A stretch of 64,000 nt of DNA from Bacteroidales bacterium (GTDB lineage Bacteria > Bacteroidota > Bacteroidia > Bacteroidales > WCHB1-69), in NCBI GenBank assembly GCA_017454945.1, contig JAFTCA010000010.1:1-64000 (forward strand), read 5' to 3'. A program made the position numbers and the translations under genes. This document shows positions 51,013 through 59,357 of the stretch, piece after piece; position 1 is the stretch's first letter; every line of letters begins with the position of its first letter. The notes under the pieces are model-generated. The model saw only the letters and a program-made list of their open reading frames with translations. It was not told the DNA's origin and searched no databases.

Positions 51013-51066
51013 CGCAAAATTACAAATTTTTGCGATTATCTCGGTAAAACGTGCAAATTTTTGCGA
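51013..51066 (-). promoter_or_regulatory. Promoter and operator-like repeats of the Fic gene
   Basis: The minus-strand -7 TAATTTTG occupies 51022-51015. CGCAAAA (51013-51019) and TTTTGCG (51028-51034) form an inverted repeat over it. CAAATTTTTGCGA occurs twice (51023-51035 and 51054-51066) as a direct repeat 31 bases apart. Such boxes over a promoter suggest binding by a regulator, possibly the Fic protein's own winged-helix domain. Confidence 0.6.
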
Positions 51067-51074
51067 ATAAGGAA

Positions 51075-51890
51075 TTACTTATCTGCACTTACCATCACAT
51101 AATCCAGCATGTTCTCTTCCACAAAACCATAATGTCGATACCGCTTAATGGCATTTTCGTTAGTGCGAATTACCCAGAACAACTGACGCTTAGTTGTTTT
51201 GCCTTCTTCAAAGAATCTTCTCAGTAAGCGCGAACCGACCTTCTTGTCACGGAAATCTGGATGGGTAAACCAATAACGTAAATAAAGCGTAGTGGCATTC
51301 TGTTCATAGATTAAAAAACCAGCGGTTTTCCCCTCTTCTTCGCAAACCAACACATGGCCTTGGTCTGCATAATTCTCCAATTCTTCCAAATAGGGAATCT
51401 GCTCTGTTTTCTCGTCAAAATACTGATGCAGAAGCGTATATATTTCAGCAACCTCTAATTTCTTTGCCTTTCTGACAGACTTCTCAGGCACATATTCCAT
51501 CGGCTCGGTCATGCGCGTCATACGCACAAGAGAGGTGGCCTCGGTAAAACCGTTTTGCCGAAACATCTCCACCACAGGCTGGCACTGCACTTCACGGCCT
51601 ACCACATCAAAAACGAATGTTTTGTCAGCGTGCCTACTTGCAAATTGCTGTAAATCAGCCGACAATTGTTCAAGTGTGGTGCTGCAATAGAACACATTCC
51701 AGAAACCTACATTTTGTTTAATGATAAACAAGGTGTTTCCCACGTTCTCCACAAAACAATCGCCTTTGGCAATCCAAACACCGTGCTTGTCGGCATCCAG
51801 GTAAAAATTGGTCAAAAAGCCTTGACGCTTGGCGCGGATGTCGGCCGACAAAGTTTGAAGTTGTTCTATGGATGTGGCCGGTTGCATCAT
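51075..51890 (-). CDS. GNAT-family acyltransferase (two-part)
   Basis: A 271-residue protein. The C-terminal half is a GNAT domain (RYWFTHPDFRDKKVGSRLLRRFF acetyl-CoA region, NENAIKRYRHYGF). The N-terminal 130 residues are a second, degenerate GNAT-like half. It overlaps the AMP-ligase gene by four bases. It may transfer the acyl or aminoacyl group from CoA or carrier protein to an amino sugar; this comes from context only. Confidence 0.8.
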   Translation of the reverse strand: MMQPATSIEQLQTLSADIRAKRQGFLTNFYLDADKHGVWIAKGDCFVENVGNTLFIIKQNVGFWNVFYCSTTLEQLSADLQQFASRHADKTFVFDVVGREVQCQPVVEMFRQNGFTEATSLVRMTRMTEPMEYVPEKSVRKAKKLEVAEIYTLLHQYFDEKTEQIPYLEELENYADQGHVLVCEEEGKTAGFLIYEQNATTLYLRYWFTHPDFRDKKVGSRLLRRFFEEGKTTKRQLFWVIRTNENAIKRYRHYGFVEENMLDYVMVSADK

Positions 51891-53413
51891 TCCTCCACTA
51901 GTTTGCTGTAATACAACCTGTCAATCTTGCCATTGGTATTGCGCTTCAGTTCTGGCAAATGGTGATAAACCACAGGAATCATGTATTTAGGCAGCGTGTT
52001 GCCGATAGCCTTACGGAAATCGGCAGCGGTAAGTTCTTGCTCGGCTTCGTAGTAGAGCGTGATTTCCTTACGCTGGTGATTATAGACCACGCAGCCGTTC
52101 TTCACCAGTTTTAAGGTATTGATGATGACATGTTCAATCTCGCCCAACTCAATGCGATAGCCCAAATGCTTAATGAGGCTGTCGCGGCGACCCTTGAAGA
52201 CAATTTCGCCACGGTCGTTGATGAACACCAAGTCACCTGTACGATAGATGATTTCGGGATAACTTTGGTTCAGCGGGTTCTGCACAAAAGCAGCGGCAGT
52301 CTTTTCAGGATTATTGTAATAGCCCATGGCTAAGGAGGTGCCACGGATGCACAACTCGCCCTCCTTGTTCGCTTCCGTCACATTCTGGTTGTTCTCATCC
52401 AAAATCAGAATGCTTGTATTGCGGAAAGGCTTGCCAATGGGAATAGGCTCGTCATCGGCAATCTCGCGTTCAATGGTGTAATAAACGCAGTCAAGCGTGA
52501 TTTCAATCGGACCATAGAAATTGGCGAAGGTAGTTTGGGGCAGATTTTTACGCCAGATGTTGAACTGCTTGGTGGGGAACACTTCGCCTGCAAACCAGCA
52601 GAGACGCAAATCGGGCAGGGGCACTTGCTCCAGCAGCCCCATATTGGCCATATTGACCATGATGGTCGGCACCCAGAAAATATAGCTAACCTTGTGCTGT
52701 TGCATCAGTTGCAGAATCTTCACAGGGAATGCCGAATAGGTGTCGGGGATAACCACTATGCTGGCACCTTTACCTTGCAATAGGCACAACTCATAGCTCC
52801 ATATGTCAAATACGACAGGCGAGAGCGAACCAATGACATCGTTCTCCGAGAACTTGTACTCATCAAACGTTTGCGCCATAAAGTCGATAAAACTCTTATG
52901 GTTAAGCACCACCCCCTTGGGCGTTCCTGTAGAGCCGCTAGTATTGATGATGCAATAGGGATCAGTGTCGATAAGGTCGCTGTTGCGTTCCAAAAAATAG
53001 GTTTGCGCCGGAACCTCAGCAGTCACCTCCTCAATATTGATGACCTTAACCTTGTCGCCCGCAATCGGCTCAATGACAGCCTTATAGCGAGCATTAGTAA
53101 TCACTGCCGCAGGTTGAATCAGGGCGAAGATATTTCCTAAACGCTCGGCGGGATTCTTCACATCGAGATTCATGTAGGCGTTACCACTGTAAGTGATGGC
53201 CAAATCGGCGACGGCCGCCTCAATGCACTTGGGCATAAACATGGCTATGGGGCGGTTTTTGCACTGACAGGAATCTACAATGGTCTTGGCCAATTGACGA
53301 GCTTTACGATCTAGTTCATCAAAGGTAATCTGTCGGTCACCCTCCTTAACCGCCGTTCTATTGGGGAAGCGGTTAGTTGTTTCGATAAAGTATTCTATCA
53401 GATTGATTTTCAT
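51887..53413 (-). CDS. AMP-forming acyl/amino acid ligase (DltA-like adenylation enzyme)
   Basis: A 508-residue ANL-superfamily enzyme. It has the P-loop NTSGSTGTPKGVVLNH, the YRTGDLVFINDRGEIVFKGR block, the hinge KHLGYRIELGEIE and the C-terminal catalytic lysine in NTNGKIDR. Size and layout resemble DltA and stand-alone NRPS adenylation domains, which load an amino or hydroxy acid onto a carrier protein. The flanking SDR and two carrier-protein genes fit that. The substrate cannot be read by eye. Confidence 0.9.
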   Translation of the reverse strand: MKINLIEYFIETTNRFPNRTAVKEGDRQITFDELDRKARQLAKTIVDSCQCKNRPIAMFMPKCIEAAVADLAITYSGNAYMNLDVKNPAERLGNIFALIQPAAVITNARYKAVIEPIAGDKVKVINIEEVTAEVPAQTYFLERNSDLIDTDPYCIINTSGSTGTPKGVVLNHKSFIDFMAQTFDEYKFSENDVIGSLSPVVFDIWSYELCLLQGKGASIVVIPDTYSAFPVKILQLMQQHKVSYIFWVPTIMVNMANMGLLEQVPLPDLRLCWFAGEVFPTKQFNIWRKNLPQTTFANFYGPIEITLDCVYYTIEREIADDEPIPIGKPFRNTSILILDENNQNVTEANKEGELCIRGTSLAMGYYNNPEKTAAAFVQNPLNQSYPEIIYRTGDLVFINDRGEIVFKGRRDSLIKHLGYRIELGEIEHVIINTLKLVKNGCVVYNHQRKEITLYYEAEQELTAADFRKAIGNTLPKYMIPVVYHHLPELKRNTNGKIDRLYYSKLVEE

Positions 53414-53417
53414 ATTC

Positions 53418-54170
53418 TTAATTCAATAAATAACCGCCATCAATCACCAAATTTGTTCCTGTCACCCATGACGAAGCGTCTGACAACAGATAGATGGCAC
53501 CATGGGCAATGTCTTCAGGTGTTCCCAAGCGTTTCAAGGGGTATTTATCCAACATGATTTCCGTATGATGTTCTTCCCCGGCAATGTCATTGGCCAAGTT
53601 CAGAATGTTGGTGGGCACCAATCCCGGATTGATGCTATTGATGCGGATGCCTTGCGGTGCCAGCTCCAATGCGGCGCCTTTCATAAAGCCGTTCACGGCA
53701 CCTTTGGTGGCACAATAGGAAGTGTCGCCCTTGCTGCCCACAAAAGCGCCCGTCACGGCAGAAATGAGCACCACCGACGAACCGCGTTTCAGCTTCTTCT
53801 TTTTCACTAACATCGACAGCAGGAGCATGGTGGAGGTGATGTTGACATTAAAAATCTCTTCCACCTCCTCACGATTAAAGTGTTTGATGGGACACACCTT
53901 AGGAATGCCGGCACTGTTCACCCAGCCATGGAGTTCGGGCAGAGCGTCGGCCAATGCTTCCAAATCTTCCTGTTTCGAAAGGTCGCATGGCATAATCAAA
54001 TGCCCGGCACCCGACATTTGGGATAGTGTTTCTTCTAATCGCTCGCGGTTTCGACCATTTAAAATGACCTTGGCGCCCATTTCGGCACAAGAGATGGCTA
54101 TACCCCTTCCAATACCAGAAGAAGCACCTGTAACCAAGACAGTCTTACCGTCTAATGAAAAAGGGTTCAT
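53418..54170 (-). CDS. FabG-like short-chain dehydrogenase/reductase
   Basis: A 250-residue classical SDR: TGASSGIGRGIAISC, NSAG in WVNSAGIP, catalytic ISAVTG and YCATKGAV, and the C-terminal TGTNLVIDGGYLLN typical of FabG. It lies two bases after carrier-protein gene 2 and four before the AMP ligase. A 3-ketoacyl-carrier reductase making a 3-hydroxyacyl group is the natural role; a sugar reductase is the alternative. Confidence 0.9.
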   Translation of the reverse strand: MNPFSLDGKTVLVTGASSGIGRGIAISCAEMGAKVILNGRNRERLEETLSQMSGAGHLIMPCDLSKQEDLEALADALPELHGWVNSAGIPKVCPIKHFNREEVEEIFNVNITSTMLLLSMLVKKKKLKRGSSVVLISAVTGAFVGSKGDTSYCATKGAVNGFMKGAALELAPQGIRINSINPGLVPTNILNLANDIAGEEHHTEIMLDKYPLKRLGTPEDIAHGAIYLLSDASSWVTGTNLVIDGGYLLN

Positions 54171-54172
54171 CT

Positions 54173-54400
54173 TTATTTATTTTCTACAAATTCTGCCAAT
54201 TCGGCTATGGTAGTGTGATTACGCAAATCGGCACCCGTGATGGTCTTGTTATAAACCTCATCTACCATCGCAACGATAGAAAGAGCAGTCAATGAATTCC
54301 ATTCATCAAGGGCTTTGTAATCCGTTTCGGGAGTGAACATTTCCATCGGGGTCTCGTCAAATTCCCCAGCAAAATTCTCTATGAATTCTTTAATATCCAT
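54173..54400 (-). CDS. Acyl carrier protein 2 (glycan-locus type)
   Basis: A 75-residue carrier protein with phosphopantetheine site Ser36 in DEWNSLTALSIVAMVDEVY. This W-N/D-S-L form is common in carriers encoded in capsule and O-antigen loci. It is distinct from carrier 1 (LDSFD). It lies between the FabD-like and FabG-like genes, suggesting it is the malonyl/3-ketoacyl carrier. Confidence 0.9.
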   Translation of the reverse strand: MDIKEFIENFAGEFDETPMEMFTPETDYKALDEWNSLTALSIVAMVDEVYNKTITGADLRNHTTIAELAEFVENK

Positions 54401-54421
54401 AACTAGTTGATTTATATTTAA

Positions 54422-55354
54422 TTATTCTATTGAGTAATCTTTAATTTTTCCTTCGTAAGTTGGAATATGTAATAATGATGTCACATTACAATCGGGACAC
54501 ATACGCTTAACGATTTTTTGGAGCGTATCGTCTGTGCCGACTTCAAAAAAGTTATCAACGCCATCTTTCGCCATATTCAGCGTCATCGAAGTCCATAAGA
54601 CGGGGTGTGTGATATGCTGAATAAGATTTTCTTTGATTTCGACAGGGTCGGTATGAGGAAGTGCATCAACACACTGATAAACAGGACAATATGGCGTATT
54701 GAACGGGGTAGCTTTGATGATTTCTCCCAACTCCTCTTTGGCTTCATCCATATAGGGGGTGTGGAAACTGCCACTAATAGCCAATGGAACCGCTTTCTTG
54801 GCGCCTTCTTTCATAAAGGCCTTGCAAGCGACACGCACCGCTTTTTTGCTGCCCGAAATAACCACTTGGCCAGGACCGTTGTAATTGGCAAAATAGAGAG
54901 GTTCGCCCGTCTCATCCCAAATCTCTTTGATGCGTTGTGCCACATATTCGTCCGACAAACCGATCACAGCTCCCATGCCAGTAGGATATTTCTCGCATGC
55001 CTTTTGTCCAATAACAGCGCGGTTAAGCACAAGATTCAGGCCATCTTCAAAGGTGATGGTGCCATTGATGACGAGGGCGGCAAACTCACCGAGCGAGTGT
55101 CCCGCCACCACATCGGGCTTCACCTCATCCTGACAAAGAGCCAAAACCGTTTCATATATGAAAACCGAAGGCTGCGTATTCTTGGTCTGCATAAGCTCCT
55201 CTTCGGTCCCATTGAACATCACATCGGTAATGCGATAACCGAGAAAGTCATTAGCACGCTCAAACAGTTCCTTTGCCTTAGGAAACTGCTCGTACAGGTC
55301 TTTGCCCATACCCTCTTTCTGACAACCTTGTCCAGGAAATATTAGCGCTTTCAT
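54422..55354 (-). CDS. Malonyl-CoA:ACP transacylase (FabD-like)
   Basis: A 310-residue acyltransferase: FPGQGCQKEGMG at the N-terminus, the nucleophile in VAGHSLGEFAAL and the catalytic His in SGSFHTPYM. It loads malonyl, or another dicarboxyl unit, onto a carrier protein. A second-copy FabD inside a glycan locus supports a dedicated small synthase. It overlaps the next upstream gene by four bases. Confidence 0.92.
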   Translation of the reverse strand: MKALIFPGQGCQKEGMGKDLYEQFPKAKELFERANDFLGYRITDVMFNGTEEELMQTKNTQPSVFIYETVLALCQDEVKPDVVAGHSLGEFAALVINGTITFEDGLNLVLNRAVIGQKACEKYPTGMGAVIGLSDEYVAQRIKEIWDETGEPLYFANYNGPGQVVISGSKKAVRVACKAFMKEGAKKAVPLAISGSFHTPYMDEAKEELGEIIKATPFNTPYCPVYQCVDALPHTDPVEIKENLIQHITHPVLWTSMTLNMAKDGVDNFFEVGTDDTLQKIVKRMCPDCNVTSLLHIPTYEGKIKDYSIE

Positions 55355-55950
55355 TTAGATGACTTTCTTAACTGTTTCAATCGACGAATAATAGCCGGCA
55401 TTTCATAGTCGCCAGCATTTTTATGGGCATAATACTCATCCCTCAGGATAGCGGCATAGCTAACATCATAAAAGCGACCGTTCTTGTATGCGGCCTGACG
55501 TAGCAGTCCCTCACGAGGCATAAACATCAGTTCCTCAACCATATTGCTCGATTTATGCCCAAGTATGGACTTACCGTACAGACGATTCAGATTCAATCTT
55601 TCAAAAGCATATTCTAACATAAACAGAATCGTTTCAATCCATGCATAGCCATCACGATACTGCGGATCGCCGATGACAATGGCACCTGTTTCGGCCGAAC
55701 TGTTGATATAATGAATGTTGGTCAGACATGCCCAACCCACCATTTTTCCTGTATCTTTTGCACAAATAGCCCAATAGGCTGAATATGGATGATACATTTT
55801 ATGAGCCCTTACCCATTCCAACTCTTCTTCATAACAGGTTTTTTTATTAAGACCTATGGTGTACGCATTAAGTTCATCATCATTCTTCCATTGATGAATC
55901 AACACAGCATCTTCATCTTCTAACGCTCTGAAATAAACCGTCTTTTCCAT
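55351..55950 (-). CDS. RimJ/RimL-like GNAT acyltransferase, probable amino-sugar N-acyltransferase
   Basis: A 199-residue single GNAT domain (VYFRALEDEDAVLIHQWKND at the start, YRDGYAWIETILFMLEYAF for CoA binding). Size and start resemble PseH-type N-acetyltransferases of amino-sugar pathways. Its four-base overlap with the FabD-like gene and the sugar aminotransferase upstream make it a candidate for attaching the acyl group to a 4-amino sugar. Confidence 0.82.
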   Translation of the reverse strand: MEKTVYFRALEDEDAVLIHQWKNDDELNAYTIGLNKKTCYEEELEWVRAHKMYHPYSAYWAICAKDTGKMVGWACLTNIHYINSSAETGAIVIGDPQYRDGYAWIETILFMLEYAFERLNLNRLYGKSILGHKSSNMVEELMFMPREGLLRQAAYKNGRFYDVSYAAILRDEYYAHKNAGDYEMPAIIRRLKQLRKSSK

Positions 55951-55959
55951 ATATTGTCA

Positions 55960-57081
55960 CTATTTTAATATTAATTTTTCTTTTGCCGATTGGTACAACA
56001 AATAACCACTTCTGTCCGCATTGCTATGTACTTCAACCAAAGGTCCATCTTTCAACTCATATTCCACAATATCAGGATATTGCGAATGATTTTCAATAAC
56101 TTTACCGACAAACGGAGCTAATTGGCTGTAGAAGTATACGCCGGAAAACAAATTTCGTTTCATTTGAGGCTCAACAAATTGGCCGACAGCCAACGCCAAT
56201 GCCCCTTTGACCATGTCATAGCCTGTTGACAACCGTACCAAATCGGAAGTAATAAAATCGCCTCCCATACGAGCTCCTATCTCAATAATATACAAGTCGC
56301 CACGCGAATTGAGTTTTATCTCCGTATGACTTGGTGAGTTCTCAATTTTCAATGCAGTCAGGGCCTTTTCCACCATATTTTTGATTCGGGACGCCATGTC
56401 TTCAGGAATATCAGCTGGCTGATGATGCTGTAATTCAACAAAATGCGGCGCACCGCTTGTTACTTTGTCGGTTATTTGGACAAAATAATGCTTGCCCTTG
56501 CAGCTAAGATATTCCACACTGAATTCGCGACCATCTATAAACTCTTCTATGATAGCCTGTTCTGTTCTCGAGTGGTCAAACGCATCCTCCAAAGCCTCCT
56601 TCAAACCTTCCTGTGAATCCAATTTGGTAATGCCTTGGCTTCCTCCGCTATCCAAAGGTTTGACAATGATAGGACACTCTAAATCAAAATCTTGCAACAA
56701 ATCGCCCTTCTTTACTTTTTTGTATTTCGGCACAGGCAGTCCGTTTTGCTCAAAGGCTTGACGCTGTGTATATTTATTCTCTGTAAGTTTGAGACACAAC
56801 TCATCATTACCCACCAAGCCCATAGCTTTCGCCACATAAACCACCGTAGGAAGCGCCGATTCCAAACTAAAGGATGTAATACCATCAACATGTTCCGTCT
56901 TGCATATTTTTAGCACTTTTTCTTTTTCTGCAAAAGAAACAGGATAAAACTTATCGCAATACTCTTTACAAACGGCACCTTCAGCCCATGCTATGCCTAT
57001 AATAGAATAGCCCAGCGCTTTTGCCTGCCTGTAAAAGGGTATCGACGGCTCATTGGCTCCTAAAACAGCAATCTTAGCCAT
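55960..57081 (-). CDS. ATP-grasp ligase 1
   Basis: A 373-residue ATP-grasp protein of the carboxylate-amine ligase type. It has an N-terminal pre-ATP-grasp Rossmann part (KIAVLGANEPSIPFYRQAKAL), PIIVKPLDSGGSQGITK as the ATP-binding loop and YIIEIGARMGGDF as the metal site. Such enzymes join a carboxylate to an amine through an acyl-phosphate, for example to form an amino-acid amide on a sugar acid. The substrate is unknown. It overlaps the PLP-type gene by eight bases. Confidence 0.87.
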   Translation of the reverse strand: MAKIAVLGANEPSIPFYRQAKALGYSIIGIAWAEGAVCKEYCDKFYPVSFAEKEKVLKICKTEHVDGITSFSLESALPTVVYVAKAMGLVGNDELCLKLTENKYTQRQAFEQNGLPVPKYKKVKKGDLLQDFDLECPIIVKPLDSGGSQGITKLDSQEGLKEALEDAFDHSRTEQAIIEEFIDGREFSVEYLSCKGKHYFVQITDKVTSGAPHFVELQHHQPADIPEDMASRIKNMVEKALTALKIENSPSHTEIKLNSRGDLYIIEIGARMGGDFITSDLVRLSTGYDMVKGALALAVGQFVEPQMKRNLFSGVYFYSQLAPFVGKVIENHSQYPDIVEYELKDGPLVEVHSNADRSGYLLYQSAKEKLILK

Positions 57082-58150
57082 GGTAATGACGGTTTATTAT
57101 TTCAACAACTTTGGCCATGTCCTCTTGAGTATATCTTTGGTCTATGGGTATGGCTAATAATGAATCATAAATATATCTAGTGCTCTCATCTATAATAACT
57201 TCATCATAAACCACCGGCCATATCACTGGCGCATAGATGTGTTCCTCGGCTAAGGCCAACTGAAGGGCTTTCCTATCTTGGGTGTAGAAAGTAAAATACA
57301 ACGGCGCCGTTTTTATCTCGCCCATGTTCCCACACACAACTTCAATCTCTTCTATTTTGGAAAGCTTCTCAGACAAATATCTATAATTCGTAACTCTTGA
57401 TGTTTGGCATTGGTCTTCTCTTTTATCTTTAAAAATGGAATAAGAAAACGACGACATTTTATGAGGCGTGATATGATGGTCAATCTGACCTTCCGCCTTT
57501 TTATTCAATTTAATTGACATATCCTTAATCAACTGATTCAGAGAACGAAAATAAGCTCCTCTAAGATACATGGCACTTGTCTGGATAGCAACAAAATCAT
57601 CATTTTCAACCAATGGCTGCGGAATGGGCGCAGCTCCATTCTTGGATTTCAAAAATGCCCCATCGGGAACATTAAACCATTTTCTATAACTACCTACATA
57701 GTAATCAACAAAATCCGAATTGTGTTTGGTGTAGATTCCTTGGGTAACATCGACTACAATCCGACAACCTTGTTCGTGCAACTCTTTCAGCAACGCCTCT
57801 TCTTCTTGATTCAATTCCATGCCGTAATAAGGATGGACAACAATGAGAGAAATCTGATGCTGTTTATATTGTGCCCTTACACTGTCGCTATTCATCCGGA
57901 GATTTTTGTTCACTGAGAAATAGTGACACTCCCATCCCAACTCCTTAAAAGGAGTGATAACCGTATCACAAGTATAGGCAGGCAGAAGTACCCTTTTATT
58001 GGTTTTGCATAAGCTGTTGGCAATGGCATAAAGCGCCTCTCTGCATAATGAAAAGTAAACCAAATCATTATTGACAGCACGACCATCCTCTACAAGAACA
58101 GTCTGCAAATCAGAATCATACAAAGGGAAAATACTACCTATATCTTTCAT
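57074..58150 (-). CDS. PLP aminotransferase-fold protein (DegT-like, divergent)
   Basis: A 358-residue fold-type I protein. The likely PLP lysine is in YVGSYRKWFNVPDGAF and the aspartate is in VVDVTQGIY. It is more divergent than the second DegT-type enzyme in this block. The frame is open to 58171, but ATG 58150 gives an ATGA overlap with the upstream ATP-grasp stop, so it is chosen. Being sandwiched between two ATP-grasp genes suggests it makes or modifies the amino compound they ligate. Confidence 0.8.
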   Translation of the reverse strand: MKDIGSIFPLYDSDLQTVLVEDGRAVNNDLVYFSLCREALYAIANSLCKTNKRVLLPAYTCDTVITPFKELGWECHYFSVNKNLRMNSDSVRAQYKQHQISLIVVHPYYGMELNQEEEALLKELHEQGCRIVVDVTQGIYTKHNSDFVDYYVGSYRKWFNVPDGAFLKSKNGAAPIPQPLVENDDFVAIQTSAMYLRGAYFRSLNQLIKDMSIKLNKKAEGQIDHHITPHKMSSFSYSIFKDKREDQCQTSRVTNYRYLSEKLSKIEEIEVVCGNMGEIKTAPLYFTFYTQDRKALQLALAEEHIYAPVIWPVVYDEVIIDESTRYIYDSLLAIPIDQRYTQEDMAKVVEIINRHYHG

Positions 58151-59349
58151 TGGACTATTATTTTTAACCATGTATGAATACTGTGTAAATAGTTTTCCAT
58201 CTCCTCCCTGTCCTTAAACTTCAACACCAGCGTACCAATGGCATCGTTCGCTCCATTGAACGGGCCCACCCTGTCGTTTTTCTTCACCCACAAGTCTTCT
58301 TCCACGATTTCGGCTGGCAAATCCTCCGCTATGTCAAGACACTCAAACAGACCCGACTGGTCAGCGTGAAGAATCACTTCTGCCCAATGTCCTTGATAAG
58401 GTTTCTGTACGATTTCAGGCACCGAATCGCCCACAATATAACGGGTTTCCGCAGTTATCAAATCAACGCCCGTTGCATAACGCAACATTTCACACAAGCG
58501 ATTGCCCCCGCCACGCGGCGACACCTCCATAATGTAGGGCTTTCCATCAACGCCAATGCGTGTCTCAACATTGTACACATTGGTCTTCATATCCAACAAA
58601 TTAAGCAAACGCTGGAGCTCCGAAGTGAGATAGGCTTCCTGCTCCTTGGTAAATGTTGAAGGCCAACTGTAAGCCGCTGGCGTGTAAGGATTGGCTGCCG
58701 AATCATCAAAATATTGGGCATTGAAACTTATGAATCTCAATTGCCCGTCAACAGAAAAACTGTCGGTATCGGATGAGCAACCCATCTTCTCGATAAAGTC
58801 CTCAATGATAATATGTCCCGATAAAGATTTGTCAAAGGCATGCTCCACGGCAGCCCTCAGCTGCGCAGGATCCTCCACCTTTGTTACCCCTTTAGAACCC
58901 GCCGAATCCGTGGGTTTGACAATCACGGGATAAGAGAGGATATCTTTATCTGCCATAGCATCCTCAATTCGAATATAATCGTGCGCCTGGGGTACATTGA
59001 AACCATGCTCTTTCAGAAAAGCACGAAATCGGTCTTTATTCTGCAAAATGCAAACCGACTCATACGGCCCAAAAGAAGGCAGTCCCATCTTTTCCTGCAC
59101 ATAGGATGCGGCCACCACGCCCGGATCCACACCGAAAGCCATGATGCCATCAATCTGTTTCTCTTGCGCCACTTGCAGCACTGCCTCTTTGTCAATGATG
59201 CTCACATTCACATACTCATCGCTATACTTATGGGCAATATTATCAGGAATATAGTCGGCCGTGATGACATAATATCCCTGTTCGTGTGCCGCCCGAATGA
59301 CCGGCAACAAATAGCGGATACCACCCAAAAGCATCAATTTCTTCATCAC
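58147..59349 (-). CDS. ATP-grasp ligase 2
   Basis: A 400-residue ATP-grasp protein: LMLLGGIRYLLPVIRAAHEQ start, VIVKPTDSAGSKGVTK ATP loop and YIMEVSPRGGGNRL metal site. Although its layout is like ATP-grasp 1, the sequence differs enough to suggest a different substrate. It lies eight bases after the sugar aminotransferase gene. Confidence 0.87.
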   Translation of the reverse strand: MMKKLMLLGGIRYLLPVIRAAHEQGYYVITADYIPDNIAHKYSDEYVNVSIIDKEAVLQVAQEKQIDGIMAFGVDPGVVAASYVQEKMGLPSFGPYESVCILQNKDRFRAFLKEHGFNVPQAHDYIRIEDAMADKDILSYPVIVKPTDSAGSKGVTKVEDPAQLRAAVEHAFDKSLSGHIIIEDFIEKMGCSSDTDSFSVDGQLRFISFNAQYFDDSAANPYTPAAYSWPSTFTKEQEAYLTSELQRLLNLLDMKTNVYNVETRIGVDGKPYIMEVSPRGGGNRLCEMLRYATGVDLITAETRYIVGDSVPEIVQKPYQGHWAEVILHADQSGLFECLDIAEDLPAEIVEEDLWVKKNDRVGPFNGANDAIGTLVLKFKDREEMENYLHSIHTWLKIIVQ

Positions 59350-59357
59350 TAACGATA

